From: Virgibacillus indicus | GTDB lineage: Bacteria > Bacillota > Bacilli > Bacillales > Amphibacillaceae | DNA length: 64,000 nucleotides | Assembly (NCBI RefSeq): GCF_002266285.1 | Contig: NZ_NPMS01000005.1 | Span: 62,001 to 126,000 of the forward strand | Reading direction: 5' to 3' | In this document: positions 19,645 to 29,588 of the stretch, piece by piece | Layout of the letters: every line of letters starts with the position of its first letter | How positions within the stretch are numbered: position 1 is the first letter of the stretch | Made by a program: the position numbers and the translations under genes | Notes under the pieces: model-generated | Databases searched by the model: none | What the model saw: only the letters and a program-made list of their open reading frames with translations | What the model was told of the DNA's origin: nothing

Positions 19645-20265
19645 TTATGCAGTCTCTGCTTGTTCATATTTTGAAAAAGTTTTAGATGCTCCCCACATGA
19701 GGATATATGCAGTGACACTTCCACCAAAGAAAAACAATAATGCAGGAAGTGTAACAAACGTTAAATAATGAATAAAAAGAATTCCAACACCTAACACAAT
19801 CGTCAATAGCGGGTGAATTATACCGATAATTGCCGGCCATTTAATATATTGAAACGTCTTTAAATTAAAATGGACAAAGATTGGAAACAAATATAGCAGA
19901 ATAATAAAGTAGATAAAGAATATAGCCAGAACACCGAAGCTTGCGACAAAGTAAACTGTATTTTCCTGTGCCCATAATATTTGCAGTTCGGCGAATAAGA
20001 CATAACCTATTAATAATAGAATGTACCCAACAACATTAGCTTTCTTGAACTCAATACGATACGATTTCCAAAAGGTTTTGAATATCGGTATATCCTCATC
20101 TTCCATCATCCACTTCCTTACTACAGCAAACATAGCTGCAGTGGCTGGAAACAAACCTAAAATACCTAAGCCTAAGATTGTAAAGGCCACCCATAATAAA
20201 TTCACATAAGCCAATCTGGTAATCCAAACACTAAAATTGTAAAAGCCATTTACAAAACCGTTCAC
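19645..20265 (-). CDS. YesL/DUF624-family membrane protein
   Basis: A 206-aa five-segment membrane protein with the family N-terminus (WITRLAYVNLLWVAFTILGLGILGLFPATAAMFAVVRKW). GTG start with AGGAGG 8 nt upstream. It directly follows the LplC-like permease gene by 31 bp, the arrangement seen for yesL beside Bacillus sugar ABC genes. Role unknown; a helper or regulator of the importer is inferred from position. Similar proteins are at 2147 and 47557. Confidence 0.82.
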   Translation of the reverse strand: MNGFVNGFYNFSVWITRLAYVNLLWVAFTILGLGILGLFPATAAMFAVVRKWMMEDEDIPIFKTFWKSYRIEFKKANVVGYILLLIGYVLFAELQILWAQENTVYFVASFGVLAIFFIYFIILLYLFPIFVHFNLKTFQYIKWPAIIGIIHPLLTIVLGVGILFIHYLTFVTLPALLFFFGGSVTAYILMWGASKTFSKYEQAETA

Positions 20266-20296
20266 TCCTCACCCCTCCTGATGATTGGTTCTCAAT

Positions 20297-21196
20297 CTAT
20301 TCTTTAACAGACCCGATCAGTACACCTTTAACAAAAAATCGCTGCAGGAATGGATAGACAATTAAAAGAGGCAATGACGACACAATGATAACTGCATATT
20401 TTACAAGTCCAGCTGTTTTCACTTGGTTTACTAATGACTCCGCCAAGCCTGCGCCGCCTTCCATCCCTTCTCCGCCGATTTCATTAACAATCAGAATTTC
20501 TCTAAGTATCAGCTGCAGTGGATATAAATTAGAATCTGACAAATAGATTAATGCTGTAAAGTATTGATTCCATAAACTAACTGCATGGAATAGTGCCATT
20601 ACCGCAATAATCGGCAGGGATAAGGGCAGGACAATCTTGCGGAAAATATAAAAGTCTGAAGCCCCATCTATTTTCGACGCTTCCACCAGCTGATCGGGTA
20701 TACTTTGCTGGAAGAAGGCCCGCGCCACAAGAATAGACCATGCGCCAACAACGTTAGGTATGACAATTGCCCATATTGTATCTACCATTCCTAATGATTT
20801 GATTACTAAATACGTAGGAATCAATCCGCCATTGAAAAGCATTGTAAAAAGAATGAACCATAAAATAAGTTTTTTGGCCATCATTTCCTTTCTGGATAAT
20901 GCATAGGCACATGGAAGCAATATAACTAAGTGAATAATCGTTCCCAGAATTGTATAGAAAATTGTATTTCTGTACCCCAGCCATATCGCATCATTATTAA
21001 AAACCAGTTTAAATCCTTCAAATGTAATATCTACAGGCCATAACCACATTTCCCCAGAGCTGACTGCTGCGGGATCACTAATGGATGCACTAATTACAAA
21101 GATCAGCGGATAAATAATAACAATAACAATAAGAAATACAAAGAATGTATTTAGTTTATCAAAGGCTTTATCAGATAGGCCGCGTTGTTTATTCAT
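20297..21196 (-). CDS. Carbohydrate ABC transporter permease, LplC/YtcP type
   Basis: A 299-aa inner-membrane permease of the CUT1 family with six hydrophobic segments and the EAA loop (EASKIDGASDFYIFRKIVLPLSLPIIA, about 185-211) that contacts the ATPase. The ATG at 21196 gives the usual family length; a longer frame to 21244 overlaps the previous gene and is not needed. Partner of the LplB-like permease 14 bp upstream. No ATPase gene is present; CUT1 systems often share MsmX. Confidence 0.92.
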   Translation of the reverse strand: MNKQRGLSDKAFDKLNTFFVFLIVIVIIYPLIFVISASISDPAAVSSGEMWLWPVDITFEGFKLVFNNDAIWLGYRNTIFYTILGTIIHLVILLPCAYALSRKEMMAKKLILWFILFTMLFNGGLIPTYLVIKSLGMVDTIWAIVIPNVVGAWSILVARAFFQQSIPDQLVEASKIDGASDFYIFRKIVLPLSLPIIAVMALFHAVSLWNQYFTALIYLSDSNLYPLQLILREILIVNEIGGEGMEGGAGLAESLVNQVKTAGLVKYAVIIVSSLPLLIVYPFLQRFFVKGVLIGSVKE

Positions 21197-21209
21197 ATAT
21201 TCCAACCCC

Positions 21210-22160
21210 TTACCATAAGCTATTTTCACTCGTTTTTCTGGCAATCTGATTTATCGTTACCAGCAAAATGATGTTGATGACTGAATCAAATAAGCCAATA
21301 GCTGCTGCAAAACTATACTGTCCTTCCAACAACCCTGTTTGATAAACAAATGTTTGTATAATATCGGAGGTTTCAGAGTTCAAAGTGTTTTGCATTAATA
21401 ATACTTTTTCAAAGCCAATGGACATGAATTTTCCAATATTCAGGATAAATAGAACAACAATTGTAGGCAATATTGATGGAATATTAATATTCATAATCCG
21501 TTGGAGTCTTGTTGCCCCATCAACTTTTGCAGCTTCATGCAATTCCGGATTGACACCTGCCAAAGCAGCTAAATAAATAATGGTTCCCCACCCTAATGAT
21601 TGCCACTCTCCAGACCAAACATAGATATGTCTAAACCAATCCGGGTCTGTTAAAAACGGTACCGATTCTCCTCCCAGTGCCATAATCACATGGTTTAATA
21701 AACCTGTAATCGGATCTAAGAACGCTACTAGCATACCTACCACAACTACGACCGAAATAAAGTGGGGTGCATATGTAAGTGTCTGTGACCATTTTTTAAA
21801 GGGCCCATTTCTAAGTTCATTTAACATTAGAGCAAAAATAATTGGTAAAGGGAATAATAATAGTTGATATAGATTAATAATGAGCGTATTTTTCAATAGT
21901 CTCCAAAAATAGTAGGAATCAAAGAATCTTGTAAAATGATCAAAACCCGCCCATGGACTCCCTAATATTCCTTCAGTAGCATAAAAGTCCTTAAAGGCAA
22001 TTTGAACACCATACATTGGAATATAATGAAAGATGATAAAATATGTAAGAGCAGGTAAAAGGAAAACGTATAATTGCCAACTCTTCAGAAAGTTTTTCTT
22101 TGTTAGATGTAATCGGTTCTTTTTAATAGCTGGATTTCCCCCTGCTTTTTTTTGCCGCAT
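21210..22160 (-). CDS. Carbohydrate ABC transporter permease, LplB type
   Basis: A 316-aa CUT1 permease with a basic N-terminus, six hydrophobic segments, and EAA motif HEAAKVDGATRLQRIMNINIPSILPTI (about 208-234). AGGGAGG lies upstream of the ATG. It follows the binding-protein gene after an 88-bp gap containing a strong hairpin, and precedes LplC. Function: the membrane channel for the sugar bound by the lipoprotein at 22249. Confidence 0.92.
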   Translation of the reverse strand: MRQKKAGGNPAIKKNRLHLTKKNFLKSWQLYVFLLPALTYFIIFHYIPMYGVQIAFKDFYATEGILGSPWAGFDHFTRFFDSYYFWRLLKNTLIINLYQLLLFPLPIIFALMLNELRNGPFKKWSQTLTYAPHFISVVVVVGMLVAFLDPITGLLNHVIMALGGESVPFLTDPDWFRHIYVWSGEWQSLGWGTIIYLAALAGVNPELHEAAKVDGATRLQRIMNINIPSILPTIVVLFILNIGKFMSIGFEKVLLMQNTLNSETSDIIQTFVYQTGLLEGQYSFAAAIGLFDSVINIILLVTINQIARKTSENSLW

Positions 22161-22186
22161 TGAGCAACCTCCCTTTAAAAAAGATG

Positions 22187-22222
22187 GTATACGGGAAGAA
22201 CTATTTATATCCTCCCGTATAC
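22187..22222 (-). promoter_or_regulatory. Intergenic hairpin between binding-protein and permease genes
   Basis: GTATACGGGA (22187-22196) pairs perfectly with TCCCGTATAC (22213-22222), a 10-bp stem. No U-run follows, so it probably protects the upstream message and lowers permease expression relative to the binding protein, as in many ABC operons. Confidence 0.6.
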
Positions 22223-22248
22223 ATAACTGTTAATCGCACGATATGAAT

Positions 22249-23874
22249 CTAGTTACTCAGATATCTTTCATATGCTGCTTTTTCAATTTCCATATATTCT
22301 TCTAATCCCATATCTTTTATAGTTTTTACGTATTTATCCCATTCAGAGAAAGAGATATTTCCAGTAATGAATTTATCCTGCATTTCATCTACATATTTTT
22401 CAATATCTGCTGAGAGTGCTGCCATTCTCTTGCTTTCATCTTGGGTATATGTGAACTTTGGTAAAATTTCCTCGATTATATATGGTTCAAGTTTTTCAGC
22501 TGCTTCAAGAGATGAAGGATAAGACTCGGCTCCTTTGAAGAAATCCTCCTTAACAATGCCAGGATATCCTCCACCAAGCCAGGTGATATGATCCTTCAAA
22601 GCTTGTTCGAGCGTCAGACCATCAGGGTTGTTTTTAATTTCATCTACATAATCAATTGTGCCATCTTCTTTTTCTTCATATGTTTCTCCTTCTACACCCA
22701 TAAAGAACAGCTTTGTTCCTTCATCACTATAGAAATAGTCCATCCATCTAAGTGTAGCTGCCACATTTTCATTTGCATTTGTAACAACAAATCCACCCAT
22801 ATGTGCTAAAGGTGATCCTATATCGGTATACTTACGGTGTCCATCAGGTCCTTCCAGAGGAAGCATACCAACAAAATTTCCACCTGCTTCCGTACCATAA
22901 GTCGTTTCCGCACTTGTTACTACTGCCCCTCCATACAGACCCTCTGAGCCAAGGGCATAACTCTGAGTTGCATCTATCGTGTAGATGCTTTCATGAATTA
23001 ATCCTTCACTATACAGTTTATTCATATATTCAAGTAACTCTTTGTAATTGTCCGATATTGGGAAAAATCGCATCTCTTTCGATTCAGGGTCTATATCGGT
23101 GTATAGATGCTGTCTGCCATTATGATTAATTCCAAAAGATCCAGCTAAAAATTGTCTTAACCCGCCTATTGATGTACCGCCAAATGGAATCTCATCCGCT
23201 TCACCGTTTTCATTTAGATCTGTTTCTTTTACGGCTTTAAGATACTCATAAAATTCATCCGTTGTTTCAGGGATTTCCATTCCGAGCTGTTCAAGCCAGT
23301 CTTCCCTGATCCATGGTTTGGAACCTATCAGTAATGATGGAAATTCAGGATCATATATTGTAGGAAGTGCATAAATATTTCCATCAGGGAAAGTAATCCC
23401 TTTCTTGATATCTGGATATTCTTCTAATATCTTCGTTAGGTTAGGCATATGTTCTTCAATTAAATCATTAAGCTTAAGAAAAACACCTTGTTCACCATAT
23501 TTAATCAAATCATTATTAGGCATGTAACCTGTATAAAAGACATCTGGATAACTCCCACTTGCTAAAGCCAGGTTTCGTTTCTCTTCCAACCCTTCCTTAG
23601 GCATCATTTCCCACTCAATTTCAATGTTGGTCATATCCTGATACTTTTTCCAAACAGTTACCTCATTATAGTCACTTGCAGTTGTTGGAGCCTTTCCTGC
23701 CATGAAATGCAGGGAAATCGGTTCTTCAACAATAGGCAGACCGGATTCCGTCAGGTTCTCTTCTGCTTTCTTCGCTGCTTCTTCACTATTCTCTTTACTT
23801 TCATCATCACTGCAAGCTGCAAGTACTAGAAATATTGTTGTTACAAATAATAAAAATAATTTGTTTAATTTCAC
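22249..23874 (-). CDS. Extracellular sugar-binding lipoprotein, LplA type
   Basis: A 541-aa solute-binding protein of the LplA/YtcQ group. Signal peptide and lipobox FLVLAACSDD put the lipid-modified Cys near residue 21, anchoring it on the outer face of the membrane. The long (over 500 aa) SBP size is typical for receptors of oligosaccharides. First gene of the minus-strand run that continues to 13806. Ligand unknown; the catabolic genes behind it point to a phosphate-containing sugar or cyclitol. Confidence 0.92.
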   Translation of the reverse strand: MKLNKLFLLFVTTIFLVLAACSDDESKENSEEAAKKAEENLTESGLPIVEEPISLHFMAGKAPTTASDYNEVTVWKKYQDMTNIEIEWEMMPKEGLEEKRNLALASGSYPDVFYTGYMPNNDLIKYGEQGVFLKLNDLIEEHMPNLTKILEEYPDIKKGITFPDGNIYALPTIYDPEFPSLLIGSKPWIREDWLEQLGMEIPETTDEFYEYLKAVKETDLNENGEADEIPFGGTSIGGLRQFLAGSFGINHNGRQHLYTDIDPESKEMRFFPISDNYKELLEYMNKLYSEGLIHESIYTIDATQSYALGSEGLYGGAVVTSAETTYGTEAGGNFVGMLPLEGPDGHRKYTDIGSPLAHMGGFVVTNANENVAATLRWMDYFYSDEGTKLFFMGVEGETYEEKEDGTIDYVDEIKNNPDGLTLEQALKDHITWLGGGYPGIVKEDFFKGAESYPSSLEAAEKLEPYIIEEILPKFTYTQDESKRMAALSADIEKYVDEMQDKFITGNISFSEWDKYVKTIKDMGLEEYMEIEKAAYERYLSN

Positions 23875-23998
23875 TAATAACCCTCCCTAATTATAATTAC
23901 CTTCTAAATAAACCCTTCCAGTTCCATTGATTCGTTTCGTATGTACTATCACCCCCCTTAATTCCTAATCCAACTCTGATGTCCTGCCTAGACATACA

Positions 23999-24991
23999 TC
24001 ACTCTACGCATTCATTTAAATAAACAGGTTGATTCATTTCCATTGATTTTATAGCTGCTAATGAAATTCTTACTGCTTCATAAGCATCACCCGGGGTCAG
24101 GATAGGCTCCTCGTCATTTTCAATACACGCTGCAAAATGTGCCAGTTCCTCATAATATGGACTTACTAGTGCAGGACTGACAGGTATAATGCCAGTATCT
24201 TTATCGGATTGATCATTTGTAACTACTGTAACTAAATGATTTTCCTTGGAACTATCAAATTCCATCTTCCCTTTATCACCAGTAAATTCAAATTTAGTTG
24301 CAAATTTTTCGTGTGACCAGCTTCCTTCTACCTGTGCTGTGACACCGTTTTCAAAATATAAAGTAACAAGCGCACATTCTTTTTTTGGGTATTTATGTCT
24401 GTGAAGGCTTTTCGCATTTACACTTTTCACGTCCCCAAAGCACCATCTCAAAAAATCAAAATCATGAATGATCAGATCCAGTATAAGACCACCACTGCGC
24501 TGCTTGTTTGAATACCAATCATTCCAGGATTCGGGAAAACGGCTATTACGTGTCATTCTTACAAATTCTGGTTTCCCTATTATTCCAGAATCAACAATAT
24601 CCTTAGCCTGCTTGTATTCCGGAAAAAATCGCACAACATGACCAACAAAGAGTTTCACATTATTTTCCCTACAAACATCTAAAATTTCTTTGGAATCTTC
24701 CAATGTTCTTGCTAACGGTTTTTCACAAATAATATGCTTACCTAGTACTGCTGCTTTCTTAGCATACTCTTTATGTAAAAAAGTTGGGAGACAAATATCA
24801 ACTGCATCTATTCCATCAAGCTTCGCTATAGCTTCTTCAAATGTTGAAAAAAACTGTAATTGATTGTTTTCCGGAAATTCCGGTTGACCAATATCAACAA
24901 CCCCAGCAAGTTTTACGTTTTTCATTTTCTGATACGCCCGAATATGAGTTTTCCCCATTGTCCCAGCACCCAGCACAAGTACGGATAACAT
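23999..24991 (-). CDS. Gfo/Idh/MocA-family sugar oxidoreductase
   Basis: A 330-aa oxidoreductase: VLVLGAGTMGKTH (4-16), CEKPLA (about 89-94), GGLILDLIIHDFDFLRWCFG (about 165-184). The Asp...His pair differs slightly from DLGVH-type enzymes (DLIIHDFD). GGGAGTGGGG precedes the ATG. It is 124 bp upstream of the binding-protein gene, same strand, and may be transcribed with it or separately. Substrate unknown. Confidence 0.9.
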   Translation of the reverse strand: MLSVLVLGAGTMGKTHIRAYQKMKNVKLAGVVDIGQPEFPENNQLQFFSTFEEAIAKLDGIDAVDICLPTFLHKEYAKKAAVLGKHIICEKPLARTLEDSKEILDVCRENNVKLFVGHVVRFFPEYKQAKDIVDSGIIGKPEFVRMTRNSRFPESWNDWYSNKQRSGGLILDLIIHDFDFLRWCFGDVKSVNAKSLHRHKYPKKECALVTLYFENGVTAQVEGSWSHEKFATKFEFTGDKGKMEFDSSKENHLVTVVTNDQSDKDTGIIPVSPALVSPYYEELAHFAACIENDEEPILTPGDAYEAVRISLAAIKSMEMNQPVYLNECVE

Positions 24992-25454
24992 TTCCCCACT
25001 CCCATATAGAATTAAAAACTTTATTTTCTGTTTTTTTCCTCATAATCAAAATTAGCATGCAGCTCTAAAATATGTAATATGTAACATTTGTTTCTGCTAT
25101 GTAATAAATGACATATACTTGTTAAAACCTGATAGCATCAACGTCAGGCACAGTTCAACAAAAGTTTAGATAATGACCGATTATGCACAGGCAATAAATT
25201 TCTCCTTCAAAAACATAGGTAATTTTAATAGTTCTTCGTTCTTAGGTGATTTGTCAGTTTTGGCAGATTCTTTGAACAATCTCTAATAGCAATACTAACG
25301 CATCTTTGTTAATTCCCTGTTAAACCACACTAATACTTTTGTAAAATCCTTTTTAATAGTGAATGTTTTGAAAAGAGCTGACGAAAGGATCCGATGTGTA
25401 ATTTTCACCGGACTTTTTGAATATGTCATTTTTGACATTGTATGTTATTCATGA
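24992..25454. other. Intergenic region between the Gfo gene and the secreted phosphoesterase gene
   Basis: About 460 bp without a supported gene; AT-rich. One imperfect hairpin followed by CTTTTTG on the plus strand (about 25389-25424) could end an unrecognised small transcript, but no promoter was seen. Presumably holds the Gfo gene's upstream control region. Confidence 0.4.
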
Positions 25455-25485
25455 CAAAGACCCCCTGCTAAATATAGCAGGGGGT
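25455..25485 (-). terminator. Terminator of the secreted phosphoesterase gene
   Basis: Perfect 11-bp stem ACCCCCTGCTA (25460-25470) / TAGCAGGGGGT (25475-25485), 4-nt loop, followed on the minus strand by TCTTTGT. Located 42 bp past the stop. Confidence 0.75.
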
Positions 25486-25526
25486 AACCAGAAGATGTAA
25501 TATCGTTAATAGGGAATCAGCTTATA

Positions 25527-28500
25527 TTATTTTGATAACCATGATTCCACCAATTTATTCACTTCCTGGTTAAGCACTTCTTTTGCATCCGGTGAAATAT
25601 GCCTTTGCATTGACTCATTATTCAAGTGCTTCAAAAAGTCCTGCATATGCTTTGTCGCTTTCTCTACTGAACCCTTATTAAAGAACTTTTCAGCTTGCTT
25701 CATTTTGTTAAGCAATTGGTTTGCTAATGGCCCTCTTAAGTCATCAGAATCGATATATCCATTTACCAGGTTCTGGATTTCGGATAAATTCATCAATGTA
25801 GTTACAGTAATTTGATTACTTACCTCCGACTTCTTGCCGCTCTCATCTTTTGCTGTAACCGTGAACTGATAATCTGTTCCTGGATTTAGACCAACAATCT
25901 CATAAGCTGTGTGTGCTGTTGACGCAATTTGCTCACCATTTTGGTAAATATCATAGGAGATCTGCTTATCCCCTTCAATAACCGCATCCCAGGCTAAGTT
26001 AACAGTAGTATCCATTTTTCCGGTAACCCGCAAATTCTCCGGTGCCGGAATAACATCACCAGTTGTAAAACGCTGGATATCTGACATTGATTTTCCGCCA
26101 AAGTTGTCTCTGGCAGTCACATACCAATAGTAGGTTTGATTTTCTTCTAAACCATTCCATTCCATTTCCGCATTTTGACCGCTTGATACATTTTCGACTG
26201 TTCCAATTTCATCATCTGTATAAACATTCACTTCGAAATAATCTGTTGCTACCCGTTTAACCTCTGGTTCTAAATTCAGGTCGATCGTGAATTCATCTTT
26301 CCCAGGAAATTCTTCCGGATCATAGTAGTTATAATCATCCAAGTAAGGCGAATAAGTGTTGACATATACCTTTTCGCTGCTTGTATCGAAATGCATAAGC
26401 TTCATATATCCGGCTCCGCCATCAGGGTTACCCTGGTAATTAGAAAGCATTTGATAGACGTTTCGGTCTGGCGTTCCATCTCCATCATCATCGATTTCAT
26501 CTGTTAATAATTCACTATCTGTTAGATGTCCTGATAAAACCATGACAACATTTTCATTTGGTATAACAATTTCCTGGTATAATCTCTCACCAATTGCTGA
26601 TCTGGTGCCATCTGGAGTCAAATAGGTATGAAAGTTCAAAATCGCTTTGCGGTTTGGATGTTCTGCCAGTACATCATTTATCCAAGCTATATCTTCATCA
26701 CCAATTCCCCAGCCCATATAGACCATAATATAATCATTTCCGCTTGAAGATATTAAATCATAATGTCCGCGGTTATCTTTATATGACTCACCATAATAGC
26801 TTTTGTCTTGGAATCGATTTGCTCCGAAGTATTGTGAATAAATTGTATAGTCATTATCATTTTCCAAATCAACATCATGATTACCAGCTAGTACTCCATA
26901 TGGAACAGCAGCACTATCCAATACACCCATAAATTGATCTGCACGATCCCATTGATACATTTCATTTACTTCATTAACAATATCTCCCGTGTGAAATACA
27001 TAATCAATATTCAAGGATTCTTGGTTATCTTTAATCCAATTCACTTGAGATTCATAAATATCCGGCCAAATTTCAGTATAAAACTGCGTATCCGACATCC
27101 AGGCAAATGTATAATCATAGTTTTCCGGTGGTGGAATTTGATCCTGTATTAATACGTCTACCTTATTATCACGCACAAAATCTTCAACACTGACATTTGC
27201 TGTCAGTACAAAATCCTCTTCTGTCTCGGAAATAGATGAGTCAATGGCAACCCATTCTCCTTCTTCCGCTTCATTGTAATTCCAAGCATACATCGTCACT
27301 TTACGTCCTTCCAGTGACTTTCCTTCCCAAATTAATTCAACGATATCTTTATCATCAAGATCTTCTCCCACCTCAACCTCAAATCTCAGATATGGGAATT
27401 TTTCTGTTGAATCAGTAATAATATAATCGTCATCCGATGACATTAGTTTTGTATATTCTTCTTCGTTTAACGCAGTTTCACCTTCTGGAACCTTATCCTG
27501 TGGAGGTTCTGTTCCAACTGCATTTCTAAATGCTGCTACATTTTCTTTATTCTCCACATTATACTTACGCCCTTGATAAAATGTCACATCAAGTTCATCA
27601 TTCGTCGGATCAGTAACATTTACACTTAATTCCGGATTTGCAGTGACACCAATAGCTCCATCTTCCGGGGTATTTACTTCCGGTTTATTTGGCATTTCTT
27701 CCATTATGGTAAAAGTGATGGCCTTTTCACTTTTATTTCCAGCCTTATCAATGGCAGTCACCTGCAGCACATGGTCGCCTGCAGCTAGATCAACTGAAGA
27801 AGTTTCATATGGGATTTCAATAGGTGTGCCATCTAAAGTAACATCAAGACTTTCCACTTCTGTCCCTTCAGTCTCTGTTGTAACATCAATTGTAAACTCA
27901 CCTTTATACTGTTTCCCTTCTTCAATAGTTGTTTCAATAACTGGACCGTTATTATCAACCAATACACTTGCTGTTGCTTCTCCATGCCCTGGTGCTGAGA
28001 CTGTAATCAAATGCTCTCCATCAGATAAAGTGCTCGTATCCAAGTTATAGGTTGCAGAGGTCAGTTTTTCTGCTGGTAAATCAAAATCAAAATAGGCCGC
28101 ACGGTAAGTTTCATCTCCAATGTGTATTTCCTCCGTTGGATCGCTGTACACTGAATCTCTTATCGCTGTACCATCAGCCAAAATCAAACGAACATTCCGT
28201 ACATCAAAATCGTCTACATATCGATCAATCGGGAAGGTGTCTTCAAAAAAAGGCCCTTCTGTGTCCCCTGCCCGAATTGCCATGTTATTGCTCCCTAACT
28301 GAAATTTTTCAGGATCGACAGGTACAATTACTGAAGAATAGCCAGTTATCCCTTCTACTATTTGTAAAATTTCACCTTCTATTGTCACAGCATTTTGTGC
28401 ACCATTATTCAACCCTTCACCTTCAAATACAAAATATGCTTCTTGCTCCAATGACCCGTAAGTCTCTGTTATTTCTTCTCCGTCAATTGATAAAACAATA

Positions 28501-29588
28501 TCATCAGGGTCTACCCCATTTATATTACCTTTAATTATTGTCTCACCTGTCAATAGATCACCATCTGAAATATTCAGCCTTGGATCCACGCTGCCTTCAA
28601 CAATATCAATCTCGTATGTATCACTTGCTGTCTCATTGATACCATCTGATGCAACAAAATAGTACTCTATTTTTTCACTGCCTATAACATCAAGAAAATT
28701 AATCGAATGATGATAGAGAGAATCTTCCCGATTAATCGCTAAATTAACAGACTTGAAATCACTCTGATTATTATTTTTATAAAATAAGGTAAATGTTTTA
28801 ACAAGCGAGTCGTCTTGCGAACCTGCAATTATTTCAATGTTTTCAGTTGGTGTTACTTCTGTTTTTCCGGTTAGATTATCTATTGTTGGCGAAATTGTAT
28901 CATCCCCAACACTAATTAATGTCTCGGGCACTTGGTTAGCTTCTAAAGCACCAGGTGTTGCCGGTTCTGTCCCTGCACTTGTCTGAATCATCACGTTTGA
29001 TCCATCTTCTGGATACTTATAGAAAATACCTTTGTCTGGCTGTGTATCATCAACACCATCATTATATGTTGCGAGAACAATCTCATGTCCCGTATTTGTT
29101 GCGATAACCATACTTCGTTTTCGGCTATTAGAAATCGAATTTCCATCAAGCTTCACAATATTTTCATTTTCAACTAGATTCGTATTGTAATTTGCATTGA
29201 AGTCTGAGACAGTTTGATCGCTGTTTCCCCCATTCATGACCCAAAACACCATCGTCTCCCCAGAATTTATCCATACATCTTCTGGAATTGCCCCCCAAAT
29301 CTGGTCATAATCCGGCCCATCTGGATAACGGTAATGAATATTATAATCTTTGAAATTAATTTCCTTATCCGTATTGTTATAAACCTCAACGAATTCATAT
29401 CCATCCACCGAGTTTACATTAGTCGAATCCGGAATAACCTCTGTAATCAATAAATGCGGCAATTGGCCATCATTCAACTTCGTTTGATTTTCCCCTTCCG
29501 CATGAACTAACTCGGATGAACCACCGTTCAACGGAAGCATACTAAATATCAATACAATCGACAGTAAATAAATCAACTTACTTTTAAT
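25527..29588 (-). CDS. Secreted multidomain calcineurin-like phosphoesterase (LTD-Ig-MPE-Fn3-FIMAH)
   Basis: About 1353 aa, exported: KSKLIYLLSIVLIFSML...VHA is a signal peptide. Then a lamin-tail domain (about 50-215), Ig-like/bacterial carbohydrate-related repeats (about 240-640), a metallophosphoesterase domain (about 835-1090; SDTQ, HTGDIV, GNHDVD, LNFH, LSGH), an Fn3 domain (about 1190-1275) and a C-terminal FIMAH domain (about 1280-1355). The first metal motif has DTQ rather than DxH. No sortase or SLH anchor, so it is probably released. A GGGGAGG is 8 nt before an AUU codon at 29588; the in-frame ATG at 29618 lacks a ribosome site. I give the AUU start, with the ATG as alternative. Likely an extracellular phosphodiesterase or nucleotidase. 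Confidence 0.85.
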   Translation of the reverse strand: MKSKLIYLLSIVLIFSMLPLNGGSSELVHAEGENQTKLNDGQLPHLLITEVIPDSTNVNSVDGYEFVEVYNNTDKEINFKDYNIHYRYPDGPDYDQIWGAIPEDVWINSGETMVFWVMNGGNSDQTVSDFNANYNTNLVENENIVKLDGNSISNSRKRSMVIATNTGHEIVLATYNDGVDDTQPDKGIFYKYPEDGSNVMIQTSAGTEPATPGALEANQVPETLISVGDDTISPTIDNLTGKTEVTPTENIEIIAGSQDDSLVKTFTLFYKNNNQSDFKSVNLAINREDSLYHHSINFLDVIGSEKIEYYFVASDGINETASDTYEIDIVEGSVDPRLNISDGDLLTGETIIKGNINGVDPDDIVLSIDGEEITETYGSLEQEAYFVFEGEGLNNGAQNAVTIEGEILQIVEGITGYSSVIVPVDPEKFQLGSNNMAIRAGDTEGPFFEDTFPIDRYVDDFDVRNVRLILADGTAIRDSVYSDPTEEIHIGDETYRAAYFDFDLPAEKLTSATYNLDTSTLSDGEHLITVSAPGHGEATASVLVDNNGPVIETTIEEGKQYKGEFTIDVTTETEGTEVESLDVTLDGTPIEIPYETSSVDLAAGDHVLQVTAIDKAGNKSEKAITFTIMEEMPNKPEVNTPEDGAIGVTANPELSVNVTDPTNDELDVTFYQGRKYNVENKENVAAFRNAVGTEPPQDKVPEGETALNEEEYTKLMSSDDDYIITDSTEKFPYLRFEVEVGEDLDDKDIVELIWEGKSLEGRKVTMYAWNYNEAEEGEWVAIDSSISETEEDFVLTANVSVEDFVRDNKVDVLIQDQIPPPENYDYTFAWMSDTQFYTEIWPDIYESQVNWIKDNQESLNIDYVFHTGDIVNEVNEMYQWDRADQFMGVLDSAAVPYGVLAGNHDVDLENDNDYTIYSQYFGANRFQDKSYYGESYKDNRGHYDLISSSGNDYIMVYMGWGIGDEDIAWINDVLAEHPNRKAILNFHTYLTPDGTRSAIGERLYQEIVIPNENVVMVLSGHLTDSELLTDEIDDDGDGTPDRNVYQMLSNYQGNPDGGAGYMKLMHFDTSSEKVYVNTYSPYLDDYNYYDPEEFPGKDEFTIDLNLEPEVKRVATDYFEVNVYTDDEIGTVENVSSGQNAEMEWNGLEENQTYYWYVTARDNFGGKSMSDIQRFTTGDVIPAPENLRVTGKMDTTVNLAWDAVIEGDKQISYDIYQNGEQIASTAHTAYEIVGLNPGTDYQFTVTAKDESGKKSEVSNQITVTTLMNLSEIQNLVNGYIDSDDLRGPLANQLLNKMKQAEKFFNKGSVEKATKHMQDFLKHLNNESMQRHISPDAKEVLNQEVNKLVESWLSK

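Noticed and set aside
25389..25424. Small RNA ending in a hairpin on the plus strand
   Set aside because: Hairpin has a bulge and I find no promoter upstream; left as a remark only.
27643..28534. Plus-strand reading frames within the secreted phosphoesterase gene
   Set aside because: They are antisense shadows of a well-supported minus-strand gene and have no ribosome sites or domains.
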